DNA of 64,000 nucleotides, from contig NZ_CP076061.1 in the NCBI RefSeq assembly GCF_018729255.1, positions 1,116,001-1,180,000 of the forward strand, written 5' to 3'. The notes below the pieces were generated by a model. The model searched no databases. It was not told the DNA's origin and was given only the letters and a program-made list of their open reading frames with translations. A program made the translations under genes and the position numbers. Positions 25,275-35,080 of this stretch are shown here, one piece after another. Origin of the DNA: Cupriavidus sp. EM10. Lineage in GTDB: Bacteria; Pseudomonadota; Gammaproteobacteria; Burkholderiales; Burkholderiaceae. Numbering within the stretch: position 1 is the stretch's first letter; every line of letters starts with the position of its first letter.

Positions 25275-26418
25275 TCAGGGCCGCTGGGAGAACGTGCGCT
25301 CGAACACCGCTTCGGCGATGCGGTTCTTGAGGATCTCGATGGAGCCGCCGGCAATCATCCAGCCGCGGCAGCGGCGCTGGCAGTATTCCACCAGTTCATC
25401 CTGGCTGTAGCCCATGCCGCCCATCACCTGCAGCGCCTCGTTGGCGATGTCGAAGCCGGCCTGGTTGCAGAACGCCTTGGCGATGGCGGTTTCCTCAGCC
25501 GACGGCAGCCCGCTGTCGGCGTTGCTGGCGGCACGGTACAGCAGCAGCTGGCCGGCATCGAGCTTCATCTTCATCTCGGCGAACTTCCACTGCAGGCCCT
25601 GGAATTCGCACAGCAGGCGGCCGAACTGCTTGCGCTGCAGCGCCCACTGGCGCGCCACCTCGTAGGCGTAGCGGCCCAGCGCCAGCGAGCGCGCCGTGTT
25701 GCCCATGCGTTCTACGTTGAAGCCCGCGATCTGCTTCTTGAAGCCGCCCTCCCCAGCAGCACGTCCCGGGCGCCACGTAGACGTCCTCGAAGTAGATCTG
25801 CGCCCATTCCTCGCCCGACATGAAGCGCGATTTCTGGCCGATGCGCACGCCCGGCGCCTTGGTATCGATCAGCACCGACCCGATGCCGCCCACGCCGGGG
25901 CCAAAGCGCACGTAGGCCAGGATCACGTCGGCATGGGGGCCGTGCGTGGTGAAGATCTTGGTGCCGTTGATACGGAAACCTTCGCCATCGGGCGTGGCGC
26001 TGGTCTTCAGTTCCGTTACGGCGGAGCCGGCTTCCGGCTCGGTCATGCCCACCGAGATCAGCGTCTCGCCACGCAGCAACGGCGCCAGCCAGCGCGCCTT
26101 CTGGTCCGCCGATCCGTATTCGGCCAGCACGCGGATCGCGCCGAAGTTGCCGGCCTGCACCACGTCCGCGCTGCGCGGACAATGCGCGGCCACGGCCTGG
26201 ATGGCGATCACGGCATCCATCAGCGATCCGCCCTGGCCGCCGTCGGCCTCGCCAATCGTGATGCCAAGCAGGCCCTGCGCCGCCATCTTCTGCGCCACGT
26301 CCCACGGATAGGCGTCGGTGTGGGCGCGCTCGCGGGCGCCGGGGCGCAGCTCCTTTTCCGCGAAGCGGCTGACGGCGTCCTGGAATTCCTGCTGTTCTGG
26401 GGTGAGCTTGAAATGCAT
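25275..26418 (-). CDS. Acyl-CoA dehydrogenase (two one-base frameshifts)
   Basis: About 381 residues once repaired, the normal length. The N-terminal helical domain (MHFKLTPEQQEFQDAVSRFA), the central beta domain with ISVGMTEPEAGSAVTELKTS and FTTHGPHAD (FAD/substrate site), and the C-terminal domain (MGNTARSLALGRYAYEVARQ, QVMGGMGYSQDELVEYCQRR) are all present but in three frames. Restoring one base in the CCC run 25765-25767 and one in the CCCC run 25751-25754 gives VYVAPGDVLLGEGGFKKQI. It oxidises a fatty or short acyl-CoA at the alpha-beta bond. It lies 36 bases downstream of an acyl-CoA synthetase gene on the same strand; substrate not evident. Confidence 0.85.
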
Positions 26419-26454
26419 GGTGTCTCCGGAATCTGATGGATATCTGTGGTTGGG

Positions 26455-28599
26455 TCAGTGCTGCCCGTCGGCCAGCCGCAGCACGCAGTCGACGCCGACC
26501 ACGCCGTTGGCCCGCACGAACAACGGGTTGATCTCGGCCTCGGCAACGGCCGCGCCCTGCACCGCCGCCAGCCGCGAAAAGCGCACGATGGCATCGGCCA
26601 GCGCATTCACATCGCCGCGGGGCAGGCCACGAAAGCCGCGCACCAGCCGCGTGGATCGCACCTCGTCGATCATCTGCCGTGCCTCGGCCAGGCTGACCGG
26701 CGCCGGGCGCAGGCTCACGTCGCGATGCAGTTCTGCCGTGACGCCGCCGGCGCTGAGCATCACCATCGGCCCCACCAGCGGGTCGTGGCGATAGCCGAGC
26801 ATCAGCTCCAGCAGACGGTCTTCCATGCGCTGGACCAGGATGCCGTCGATGCGTGCATCGGGCGCCGCCTGGCGGGCATTCGCCATCAGCCGTTGGGCGG
26901 CCGCCGCCAGTTCGGCGTTGTCGCGCACGCCCACCTGCACACCGCCCACCTCTGTCTTGTGAAGGATGTCGCGCGAGCAGATCTTGGCGACCACGGGGTA
27001 AGGCACGGCATGGCCCAGCGACGCGGCGGTCACCAGCACCGCCGGCGCAATCAGCACACCCAGCGCCTCGAACACGGTGCCGGCTTCGCGCTCGGTCAGG
27101 TCGCCTTGCGTGGGCAGACCTTCGGGCCATGCCAGCGGCGGCACGCTTGCGGCATCGTCGCCGGCGGCGGCCTGGGCGCCCCGCGCCGCACGGAACAGGC
27201 AGGACAGCGCATCGGCGCAGCTTTCCGGCGTGCGGAACGCCGGTACGCCGGCCGATTGCAGCACCTGCAGCGACTGCGTGGCTTCAGGCACCAGGAAGGC
27301 CAGCAACGGCTTGCCGCCAACGGCCGACGCCTCGACGATAGGCTTGACGGCCAGTTGCGGATGGAACTGCGCCGACGACCCCGCCACGCACAGCACGGCA
27401 TCGCACCAGTCGCTTTGCAGCATCTGCTCCACCAGATCGCGGTATTGCGCGCTGGTGCCGGCCAGCGTCAGGTCGATGATCGGCGTCTGGCGGATATTCA
27501 CGCCCCGCGCGGCCATATGGGCGACAAACGCGTCGGGCGGCGGCACCGCGTCGACACCGGCCAGGCCAAGCCGGTCCACCACAGTGGCCGCGCCGCCGCC
27601 AGTGGTAGTCACCACGGCCACGCGCGGCGCACGGTCCAGCGCCGGCACCGTCCGCGCATGGCGGCTGGCCAGCGGCGCGGCTTCGAACAGCGTTTCCAGC
27701 ATCTCAACGCGCATGGCGCCGTGCTTGCGCAGGAAGGCATCCACGGCCGCATCGTTGCCGGCCAGCGCGCCGGTGTGCGACTGGGCCAGTGCCTCGCCCT
27801 GCGCCGAGCGGCCAAGCTTGTAGACCAGCACCGGCTTGCCCGCCGCACGCGCCCGGCGCAGCGCGGGGCCCAGCACGGCGGCATCGCGGATCGTTTCGAG
27901 GAACAGCAGGATGACTTCGGTGGCATCGTCGTCCACCAGCAGGTCCACCAGTTCGCCCACGCCAACGTCGGCCTCGTTGCCGACCGATACCAGCTTGGCG
28001 AAACCCAGGCCCCGCGCCGCGCCGCGCGACAGCAGTGCGCCCAGCATCGAGCCGCTCTGCGACACCACGCTCACCGTGCCGGCGCGCAATTCGTCCATCT
28101 CCAGCACTGCGTTGACCGACAGAATGGCGCCGCTATGCACGTCGACCACGCCGATGCTGTTCGGCCCAAGTAGCCGCACGCCAAGCTGCCTGGCCTGATC
28201 GGCCAGCGCCTGCTGGGCCGCCATGCCGGCTTCGCCCAGTTCCGCAAATCCGTCGGAAAAGACCGTCACCACGCGCGCACCGCGTGCGGCACTTTGCGTC
28301 AGCGCTTCGGCGACGTGGGCACCGGGCACCATCACGAAGGCGTGGTCGATGGCCTCGGGCAAGGCCTCGACGCTGGGGTACGCCGGCAAGCCCATGACCT
28401 CGGCCCGGCCCGCGTTGACCGGCAGGATGCGGCCCTGGTAGCCATGCTTGCGCATGAAGCGCAGCGGGCGCGCGGTGTTCTTCTTCTCGTCGGCCGATGC
28501 ACCTACCAGCGCCACCACGCCCGGCGTGAACAGTGCCTGGGCCAGCGCCTTGCCGGTGGCGCCCACGCCTGCGGCGATTTCCTTGTCGACTCTCGTCAT
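26455..28599 (-). CDS. ADP-forming acyl-CoA synthetase (acetate--CoA ligase family)
   Basis: A 714-residue fusion of the alpha- and beta-type parts of NDP-forming acyl-CoA synthetases. It runs CoA-binding Rossmann domain (VALVGASADEKKNTARPLRF, residues ~28-130), ligase-CoA flavodoxin-like domains (VVSQSGSMLGALLSRGAARG), SHTGALAG with the likely phospho-histidine H275, then a C-terminal ATP-grasp domain ending at LADGQH. It makes an acyl-CoA from acid, CoA and ATP. Start ATG 28599 is well placed. It lies between genes for MmgE/PrpD and acyl-CoA dehydrogenase, so it probably activates an organic acid in this locus. Confidence 0.88.
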   Translation of the reverse strand: MTRVDKEIAAGVGATGKALAQALFTPGVVALVGASADEKKNTARPLRFMRKHGYQGRILPVNAGRAEVMGLPAYPSVEALPEAIDHAFVMVPGAHVAEALTQSAARGARVVTVFSDGFAELGEAGMAAQQALADQARQLGVRLLGPNSIGVVDVHSGAILSVNAVLEMDELRAGTVSVVSQSGSMLGALLSRGAARGLGFAKLVSVGNEADVGVGELVDLLVDDDATEVILLFLETIRDAAVLGPALRRARAAGKPVLVYKLGRSAQGEALAQSHTGALAGNDAAVDAFLRKHGAMRVEMLETLFEAAPLASRHARTVPALDRAPRVAVVTTTGGGAATVVDRLGLAGVDAVPPPDAFVAHMAARGVNIRQTPIIDLTLAGTSAQYRDLVEQMLQSDWCDAVLCVAGSSAQFHPQLAVKPIVEASAVGGKPLLAFLVPEATQSLQVLQSAGVPAFRTPESCADALSCLFRAARGAQAAAGDDAASVPPLAWPEGLPTQGDLTEREAGTVFEALGVLIAPAVLVTAASLGHAVPYPVVAKICSRDILHKTEVGGVQVGVRDNAELAAAAQRLMANARQAAPDARIDGILVQRMEDRLLELMLGYRHDPLVGPMVMLSAGGVTAELHRDVSLRPAPVSLAEARQMIDEVRSTRLVRGFRGLPRGDVNALADAIVRFSRLAAVQGAAVAEAEINPLFVRANGVVGVDCVLRLADGQH

Positions 28600-28632
28600 G
28601 ACTGCAGTGTTCCTGTAATGGATGAGGATGGC

Positions 28633-29988
28633 TCAGCGCGCACGCAGCGCGCCAAGGCCAAGCTGGCGCACCGGGCGCGCATCGAGTTGCCAGAGCGCGT
28701 CGAGCAGGCTCGCCGCCTTGTCCTGGCCCAGCACCGGGCCGCCCAGTTCCATGAACTTGTCGGTCAGCATCGCGTCGTCGAGCGGAGCCTCGGGATCGCC
28801 CACGCGGTACGGCTGGAAGTGCGCGTGGCGCGTGCCGTCGGCCATCTCGATCTCCACGCGGGCGGCACGCTGGCGCGGAAATGCGGCGGTGAGTCCGGCG
28901 TCGGTGGTCAGCGTGATGCGCGTCATCAGGGTGCGGATCGCGGTATCGGCCAGGCGCTCCGGCTCGAAGGCGTCGAGCCGCACCGCGCCATGCAGGATGC
29001 CGTGGGCCACCACGTAGGGCAGGCTGAAGCGTGCCTCGAACGGCGTGGTCGGGTTGAAATCGCCGGTCACGTCCAGCGCCACCTGGTAGGCGTTCACGCG
29101 CACGGCGGCGATGCGCGACGGATCCAGCGCTTGTTCGCGCACCAGCCGCATGGCCGCGTCGATGGCGGCGAACGTGTGGCCGCAGCAGCCATGGTTCTTC
29201 TGCGTGATGCGCGTGACGTTGTAGTCGGTGCCCAGCCCTGCGGTGGCAATCGCCCAGTTCGGGCTGCCGCACAATGCCGCGCCAAAGCCGGCATCGCCTT
29301 CGAGAATGTCGCTCACGCCAGTCACGCCGTGCGCGGCGCCCTGGGCCGCCAGCACGCCCGTTTGCGCCGCGTGCCCGGCGTGCAGCGCCTTGGTCATCGC
29401 GTCGGAGCGAAAGGCCTGCTGCAGCCCCGATGCAAACGTGGTGGCGGTGGCCATGGCGTGGCCGGCCACCTCGGCGTTGCCCGGCGCCAGCAGCACCGCG
29501 CCGGCGGCGGCCGCGCCAATGCAGCCCACCGTGCCGGTGGTATGGAAGAAGCGGTAGTGTGCGGGCTGGATCGCGGCGCCGATGCGCGTGGACACCTCGT
29601 AGCCGGCCACCACGGCGCGCAGCAGGTCGGTGCCGCTGGCATTGCGGTCCTCGGCCAGCGCCAGTGCCGCCGCAATGGTCGGGCAGCCCGGGTGGTAGAC
29701 CGCGTCGCGGAAGATGTCGTCGAACTCGGCCGCGTGCGACGTACTGCCATTGATCCACGCGGCCAGCGCCGGGAATGCGGAGGTGCCGTGGCCCAGCACG
29801 GTGCTGTGGCCCACGCCCAGTTCGGCGCGATGCGCGGCCACCAGCTGGCGGCCCGGCGCCATCGGCACGCCGGCAAGCAGCGCGGCGAACCAGTCGATCA
29901 CCACGCGCCGGGCGTGGTGCACTACATCGTCGGGCAGGGGCGCATGGGCCTGGTTGCCGACATAGGCGGCAAATTGGTCGATCAGCAT
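28633..29988 (-). CDS. MmgE/PrpD family protein
   Basis: About 451 residues. The family includes 2-methylcitrate dehydratase (PrpD) and cis-aconitate decarboxylase, which dehydrate or decarboxylate tricarboxylic-type acids. Typical stretches: VIDWFAALLAGVPMAPG near the N-terminus, INGSTSHAAEFDDIFRDAVYHPGCP (seen in two parts) and KNHGCCGHTFAAIDA. I start at ATG 29988 behind AGAGGAG rather than at upstream in-frame codons at 30018 or 30156, which lack family character. The gene heads the minus-strand set with acyl-CoA synthetase and acyl-CoA dehydrogenase and is divergent from a LysR gene. Likely acts on an intermediate from the acid taken up through the Bug receptors. Confidence 0.85.
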   Translation of the reverse strand: MLIDQFAAYVGNQAHAPLPDDVVHHARRVVIDWFAALLAGVPMAPGRQLVAAHRAELGVGHSTVLGHGTSAFPALAAWINGSTSHAAEFDDIFRDAVYHPGCPTIAAALALAEDRNASGTDLLRAVVAGYEVSTRIGAAIQPAHYRFFHTTGTVGCIGAAAAGAVLLAPGNAEVAGHAMATATTFASGLQQAFRSDAMTKALHAGHAAQTGVLAAQGAAHGVTGVSDILEGDAGFGAALCGSPNWAIATAGLGTDYNVTRITQKNHGCCGHTFAAIDAAMRLVREQALDPSRIAAVRVNAYQVALDVTGDFNPTTPFEARFSLPYVVAHGILHGAVRLDAFEPERLADTAIRTLMTRITLTTDAGLTAAFPRQRAARVEIEMADGTRHAHFQPYRVGDPEAPLDDAMLTDKFMELGGPVLGQDKAASLLDALWQLDARPVRQLGLGALRAR

Positions 29989-30159
29989 GCCGGTTGTCTC
30001 CTCTGGAATGACGTCCATGGTACGAACGGGCGCCCGGCCAGCTTTGACATTTGGTGAAAGCTCCCGAGCCGGCATGCGTATCCCGGCGTGCCGGGGCTGG
30101 TGCATACTTTGCGCACGCCATCGTCGGCCCAGCCTTTCCATCTGGAGCACGCTCACCCC

Positions 30160-31077
30160 ATGGACATGGACATTCCTTCGCTTGCCATTCTGATTGCCGC
30201 CGTGGAAGAGAAGAGCCTGTCACGCGCGGCCGAGCGCGAGAACCTGGTCACGTCGGCGGCCAGCAAGCGGATTGCCGAGCTGGAACGGCGCGCGGGCACT
30301 GCGCTGCTGCGCCGCCACGGGCGTGGCGTGGAGCCGACGCCGGCGGGCGCCATGCTCTACCAGCGCGCCAAGGCCATCGTGCGCAGCGTGCAGCTGGCGC
30401 AGGACGCGCTGGCGGCCTACTCGCTCGACGGCATCGCCAAGATCCGGCTGGCGTCGAACCGTTCCACGATCCTGCAGTTCCTGCCGGCCGATATCAGCGG
30501 TTTCCACAAGCACGACCCCGATGCGCGCATCGACCTGGTGGAAGCGTTCAGCTTCGATATTCCGCGCATGGTATCCAACGGCGATGCCGATATCGGCATC
30601 TATCACGCGCGCAGCCCCAGCCCGGGCGTGCATTCGGTGCCGTACCGCAAGGACCGCGTGGGGCTGGTGGTGCCGCGCGGGCATCCGCTGGAGGCGAAAG
30701 GCTCGCTGCATCTGGAAGAAGCACTCGACTACGACTTCCTGGGCTACTTCCCGCGCCATACGTTCGATGCGTTCCTGACGCTGGCGTCTGGCACGCTGTC
30801 GCGCCCGCTGACCGTCAAGACGCAGGTGTCCAACTTCGAGGCGCGCTGCCGCATGGTGCGCGAAGGGATGGGCCTGGCCGTGGTGCCCGAGGGCATCGCG
30901 CGCAACTACCTGCAGATGATGGGCCTGTCGATGCTGACGCTCAAGGACGCCTGGGCCGAGCGCGAATTCCACGTCTGCGTGCGCGACCGCGACAGCCTGC
31001 CGTCCGGCGTGGCCCGGCTGCTCGACTACCTGAGCCGCTGCGCCGCGATGGAGCAGCATTTCCTCAAGCCGCGCTGA
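30160..31077 (+). CDS. LysR-family transcriptional regulator
   Basis: About 305 residues. MDMDIPSLAILIAAVEEKSL starts the winged helix-turn-helix, with LVTSAASKRIAELERRAGTA as recognition region; the effector-binding domain follows (VPRGHPLEAKGSLHLEEAL, GMGLAVVPEGIARNYLQMM). Start is ATG 30160; the frame is open from 30088. It is divergent from the MmgE/PrpD gene with 171 bp between starts and lies just upstream of two Bug receptor genes, so it likely controls both sides. Confidence 0.92.
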   Translation: MDMDIPSLAILIAAVEEKSLSRAAERENLVTSAASKRIAELERRAGTALLRRHGRGVEPTPAGAMLYQRAKAIVRSVQLAQDALAAYSLDGIAKIRLASNRSTILQFLPADISGFHKHDPDARIDLVEAFSFDIPRMVSNGDADIGIYHARSPSPGVHSVPYRKDRVGLVVPRGHPLEAKGSLHLEEALDYDFLGYFPRHTFDAFLTLASGTLSRPLTVKTQVSNFEARCRMVREGMGLAVVPEGIARNYLQMMGLSMLTLKDAWAEREFHVCVRDRDSLPSGVARLLDYLSRCAAMEQHFLKPR

Positions 31078-31191
31078 GAACGCAGCGTTTCTGTTTCGTC
31101 AAAGCTCCGTGCGGGCATCTTTCTAAGATGTTCCACAGGGCGGCCCTTTCACCAGAGGCCTGCCCACGACAAGAATCACACGGAGACAGCA

Positions 31192-32159
31192 ATGAAAGAC
31201 TTCCTGCGGCGCTCGGCCGCCGGCGTGCTGCTTTTTTGCGCCGCAACCGCCCACGCCCAGCAACCCTATCCCACCAAGCCGATCCGCGTGGTCGTGGCAT
31301 TTACCGCCGGCGGCACCACCGACATCCTGGCCCGCGAAGTGGCCCAGCAGATGGGCAAGGCCCTGGGCCAGAGCGTGGTGGTGGAGAACCGGCCCGGCGC
31401 CGGCGGCAATATCGGCAGCGACTACGTGGGCCGCAGCGACGCCGACGGCTACACGCTGCTGGCGACGTCGGTCGGCCCGGTGGCCATCAATCCCACCCTG
31501 TACAGCCGCCTCAAGGTTAATCCGCAGACCGACCTGCAGCCGGTGGCCCCGATTGCCGACGTGCCCAACGTCATGGTGGTCAGCCCCAACGTGCCGGCCA
31601 AGACCGTGCAGGAGTTCATCACCTACGCCCGCGCGCATCCGGGCCAGCTGAACTTCGGATCGACGGGCGTGGGCACGGCCGCGCATCTGTCCGGCGTGCT
31701 GTTCAACGAGCGCACGGGGCCAGGACCACCCACGTGCCGTACAAGGGCGCCGACGCGCTGAACGACCTGCTGGCCGGCCGCGTGCAGTTCATGTTTGCCA
31801 CGGTGCCGTCGGTGATCTCGCATATCCGTGGCGGGCAGCTGCGGGCGCTGGCGGTGACGTCGCGCAAGCGGTCGTCGGCGTTGCCCGATGTGCCGACCAT
31901 GGCCGAAGCCGGCGTGCAGAACCTGGTCACCGGCGCCTGGTTCGGCCTGTTCGCCCCGAAGCACACGCCGCCCGAGATCGTGGTCAAACTGAACAAGGTG
32001 GTGACCGAAGCGCTGGCGCAGCCCGACATGCGCAACAAGCTCGCGCAGCAGGGCGCCGAGGCCATGAACCTGGCACCGGACGCGTTCGGCAAGTTCGTGG
32101 TGGCCGAATACCAGGCCTGGAAGCCCGTGGTGATCAGCGCCGGGGCGCGCATCGACTGA
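31192..32159 (+). CDS. Bug-type tripartite tricarboxylate receptor (one-base frameshift)
   Basis: About 322 residues once repaired. A signal peptide (MKDFLRRSAAGVLLFCAATAHA) leads into YPTKPIRVVVAFTAGGTTDI, the typical first strand of Bug receptors, with VVENRPGAGGNIGSDYV next. The frame breaks at the GGGG run 31716-31719; one more G gives NERTGARTTHVPYKGADAL and continues to the normal end. It binds an organic acid in the periplasm. No TctAB membrane partners lie nearby, as is usual for the many Bug paralogues in these bacteria. ATG follows CGGAGA. Confidence 0.9.
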
Positions 32160-32379
32160 CCCCGGGAGACCCCGCACGACCTGCCCTGCAGTACGGGGCA
32201 TGGCTTGCCGCACTGCAGCCTGCGGTGCGGCTATCGCACATTGCATCGCAAACCCGGGGCTGACCCTGACTTCGGTGGCGCGCCGACTCACCGATAATCC
32301 GCCAGACCGGGCGCTGCCCGGCCATAGAGCCCCGGGGCGTTGCCACCGGGCGCGGAAGAAAATCAGTGAAGGAGATGTA

Positions 32380-33366
32380 GTGCGTATCAAGCGTCAAGCC
32401 GCACGCGTGGCGTGCGGGATGGCCGTTGCCATCGCCACCGTTTTCACCTGCCACGGCGCGTTCGCCGCCGATGCCTGGCCGACCAAACCCATCAAGGTCA
32501 TCGTGCCGTACACGCCGGGCGGCTCCACCGACACCGTATCGCGCGTGATCTTCGAGCGTGTGTCGCAGAGCCTGGGCCAGCCCATCATCATCGAGAACAA
32601 GCCCGGCGCCAACAGCACGCTGGGCGTGGGCGTGGCCGCGCGCTCGGCGCCCGACGGCTATACGTTCGTGTCGGTGCTGGCCGCGTACAGCGCCAACATG
32701 TCGCTGTATTCGAAGCTCAGCTACAAGCCGTCGGACCTGGCGCCGGTGGCGGAAATGGCCGAGCTGCCGCTGTTCCTGTTCGCCAGCAAGAAAGTGCCGG
32801 TCAAGACCGTGGCGGAGCTGGTGGACTACGGCAAGAAGCACCCGGACACGCTGACATTCGGCTCCAGCGGCGTCGGCAGTTCGGCGCACCTGACCGGCGA
32901 ACGGCTGGCCATGGAATCGAAGGTCAAGATGACGCACGTGCCGTACAACGGCAGCGCGCCGATCCTGCCCGCGCTGGTGTCCGGCGAGGTGTCGGTGGCC
33001 TTCGACCCGCTGCTGGTGCCGATGCCGCACGTGAAGTCCGGCAAGATCAACGTGCTGGCCGTGGCATCGGCCAAACGCTGGCCCGGCGAGCCCAATATCC
33101 CGACGATGGAGGAGTCCGGCTTCCCGGGCTTCGTGATGAGTTCGTGGACGGGCCTGCTGGCCCCGGCCGGCACGCCGCAGCCGGTGATCGACCGCATGGC
33201 CCGCGAAATCGCCGCAGCCACGCGCAGCGCCGATGTGGCGAAGAAACTGACCGAGCTTGGCTTTATCCCCGTGGGCGGCACGCCCGACGAGTTCCGCAAG
33301 CTGATCGAGCGGGATACGATGCGCTACGGGCAGATTGTGAAGGCGGGGAAGATTACGCTGGATTGA
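32380..33366 (+). CDS. Bug-type tripartite tricarboxylate receptor
   Basis: 328 residues, intact. The start is GTG 32380 behind AAGGAG, followed by a signal peptide (ACGMAVAIATVFTCHGAFAA). WPTKPIKVIVPYTPGGSTDT, IIENKPGANSTLGVGVAARS, THVPYNGSAPILPALVSGEV and the C-terminal TGLLAPAGTPQPVIDRMARE are family landmarks. It is the second Bug gene in tandem, 220 bp after the first, probably a separate unit. The ligand is likely a carboxylate or similar small acid used by the acyl-CoA locus upstream. A REP-like hairpin follows the stop. Confidence 0.93.
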   Translation: MRIKRQAARVACGMAVAIATVFTCHGAFAADAWPTKPIKVIVPYTPGGSTDTVSRVIFERVSQSLGQPIIIENKPGANSTLGVGVAARSAPDGYTFVSVLAAYSANMSLYSKLSYKPSDLAPVAEMAELPLFLFASKKVPVKTVAELVDYGKKHPDTLTFGSSGVGSSAHLTGERLAMESKVKMTHVPYNGSAPILPALVSGEVSVAFDPLLVPMPHVKSGKINVLAVASAKRWPGEPNIPTMEESGFPGFVMSSWTGLLAPAGTPQPVIDRMAREIAAATRSADVAKKLTELGFIPVGGTPDEFRKLIERDTMRYGQIVKAGKITLD

Positions 33367-33378
33367 TTCTTTACCCAT

Positions 33379-33420
33379 GGTTTTCTCCCTCTCCCGCCAT
33401 GCGGGAGAGGGGAGAAAACC
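33379..33420. repeat. REP-like palindrome between convergent genes
   Basis: GGTTTTCTCC-CTCTCCCGC, CAT loop, GCGGGAGAG-GGGAGAAAACC form one long hairpin of the same family as the units at 12595, 19294 and 54286. It sits between the Bug receptor and the convergent deaminase gene. Confidence 0.7.
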
Positions 33421-33429
33421 AACGGCGTT

Positions 33430-33892
33430 TTACCCCTGCCGCCGCTTCCACTCCTCATAAAGATCCACCTCCCCTCCAGCCGCACGGGCACGTACTGGAT
33501 CTTCATCGACTGTTCGGCGAACGGTTTGGCCAGGTCCGCGTAGATGGCCGCCGTCGACAGGCCGAACGGCTCGCCGTCGTCGTTCGAATACGCGTATGCC
33601 ACCTCGGTCACGCCGGCCAGCCGCATGGCGGCCATGCACATCGGGCACGGGTGGCCGCTGGCATACACGGCGCTCCCGGCCAGGCTTGGCGTGCCCAGCT
33701 TGTGGGTGGCGGCGCGGATTGCGTTGAGTTCGGCGTGCGACGTGGGATCGTTGGTCTTGTGGATCTCGTTGACGGCCGTCATCAGGACTTCGCCGTCCCG
33801 GACGATCACCGCCCGAATGGACGGCCGCCGGCCTGCAGGTTGGCTTGTGCCAGGCGGATGGCTTCGCGCAGGTATTGCTGTGCATTCGACAT
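33430..33892 (-). CDS. Cytidine/guanine-deaminase-type nucleoside deaminase (two one-base frameshifts)
   Basis: About 154 residues once repaired. The zinc site is complete: HAELNAIRAA (His and catalytic Glu) and SGHPCPMCMAAM (two Cys). The N-terminus (MSNAQQYLREAIRLAQANLQ, ATG 33892 behind GGAGA) joins the core only if a G is restored at plus-strand CCC 33812-33814 (RPFGAVIVRDGEVLM). The C-terminus needs another at CCCC 33471-33474 to read EVDLYEEWKRRQG. It would deaminate guanine, cytosine or a related base. Convergent with the Bug receptor gene; no operon partner. Confidence 0.82.
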
Positions 33893-34026
33893 GTCTGATC
33901 TCCGGAAAACGTAGGCGCTGATGATAACCGCTTGCCGCCTGTACTAAGCTCATTGCGGGCGGCCTCACCGGCTGGAAGCCGCGCCCGGAAACCTTTGCCA
34001 GCCGTGTCGTTGGAAGCGGGGGTGCC

Positions 34027-34527
34027 ATGTCTCGCCTTGCTGCCTTTGCCGTGGCCATGCTTGCCACGCTGGGCTCGGCCATTGCCGCCGAACCCCAGCC
34101 GGGCGCGCTGACCATCACCTTTATCCATCCGGAAACCTACCGGGACGCGTCCAAAAGCTACGGCTACGGCAGCGATGCGCAGGTGCTCGATGCGATCCGC
34201 GTGCACCTGCAGAAGCTGGCCGCCCGCGAGCTGCCGGCCGGGTATTCGCTGTCGATCGAGATCCTGGACATCGACCTGGCCGGCTATATCGACTGGCGCT
34301 ACCAGGGCAATGTGCGCGTGATCCGCGATGCCACCTGGCCGCGCATGACCTTGCGCTACGTGCTGATGCACGACGGCGCCACCATCGCCAGCCAGCAGGA
34401 ACGCATCAACAACATGAACTTCAACTGGGGCGTCAACCTGTACGGCTACAGCGATCCGTTGCGCTACGAAAAGGCGATGCTGGACGACTGGTTCGCGCGC
34501 GCCATCACGCGGCAAGTGCACGGCTGA
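34027..34527 (+). CDS. DUF3016-type exported protein
   Basis: 166 residues with a signal peptide (MSRLAAFAVAMLATLGSAIAA), then a single domain I recognise as DUF3016: ITFIHPETYRDASKSYGYG, LSIEILDIDLAGYIDW, and PRMTLRYVLMHDGATI. Function is unknown; it is predicted to be periplasmic. Start ATG 34027. It stands alone between the deaminase gene and a MerR gene, with no clear operon. Confidence 0.82.
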   Translation: MSRLAAFAVAMLATLGSAIAAEPQPGALTITFIHPETYRDASKSYGYGSDAQVLDAIRVHLQKLAARELPAGYSLSIEILDIDLAGYIDWRYQGNVRVIRDATWPRMTLRYVLMHDGATIASQQERINNMNFNWGVNLYGYSDPLRYEKAMLDDWFARAITRQVHG

Positions 34528-34576
34528 ATTCGCGGCTGAATTCACTGCTGACTGCGCGACCGGCGCGCCCCGCAGG

Positions 34577-35008
34577 CTACTTGCGCGGCACGGCGGGCCG
34601 GCCCCGCGCGCCGATGACGCCCTTGGCCGCCGCGCGCAGTATGCGCCGGAAGGTCGGGCAAGCCATATGGCCCGGCGCCGGGCAGGCCGCCGCATGCCGC
34701 AGGCCGTCGCGCATCGCCGTAAGCTGGCGGATCGTGCGATCGAGGTCGTCGGCCTTGTCGGCCAGCTTGCGCCGGTCGATGCGCACCTGGCCGTCGCGGG
34801 ACAGCATGCCGGCAATCTCGTCGAGCGAAAATCCCGCGGCGCGCCCCAGTGCCACCAGCGCCAGCCGGTCGAGCACGTCGGGGGCATACTGGCGGCGCAA
34901 GCCACGCCGTCCGGTGGACGCTATCAGGCCCTTTTCCTCGTAGTAGCGCAGCGCGGACGCGGGCACGCCGGATTGCCGCGCCACGTCTCCGATGTCGAGC
35001 GGATTCAC
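34577..35008 (-). CDS. MerR-family transcriptional regulator
   Basis: About 143 residues. The N-terminal MerR helix-turn-helix is DIGDVARQSGVPASALRYYE, followed by EKGLIASTGRRGLRRQYAPD and the long dimerisation helix (ADKADDLDRTIRQLTAMRDG). The C-terminal part has two Cys (ACPAPGHMACP), which could bind metal or sense oxidants; it is not the standard SoxR cluster spacing. I start at GTG 35008 behind AGGTCAAGG because the HTH begins right after it. It is divergent from a methyltransferase gene, the likely target. Confidence 0.85.
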   Translation of the reverse strand: MNPLDIGDVARQSGVPASALRYYEEKGLIASTGRRGLRRQYAPDVLDRLALVALGRAAGFSLDEIAGMLSRDGQVRIDRRKLADKADDLDRTIRQLTAMRDGLRHAAACPAPGHMACPTFRRILRAAAKGVIGARGRPAVPRK

Positions 35009-35010
35009 CC

Positions 35011-35046
35011 TTGACCTCAAGTGGAGTTGAACTGGCACAGTGTAGC
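35011..35046 (+). promoter_or_regulatory. Possible MerR-controlled promoter
   Basis: TTGACC (35011-35016) and a weak -10-like TGTAGC (35041) with CAAGTGGAGTTG between them lie in the gap between the MerR gene and the methyltransferase gene. The over-long spacer is what MerR-type activators correct, but the dyad is imperfect. Confidence 0.3.
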
Positions 35047-35080
35047 TTCCCTCCTTGGAGACACCACGAGTACCAGGACC

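Noticed and set aside
25275..26418. Acyl-CoA dehydrogenase as a decayed pseudogene
   Set aside because: Both breaks are single missing bases in G/C runs, and the same artefact pattern recurs in 12 other genes; all family motifs are preserved.
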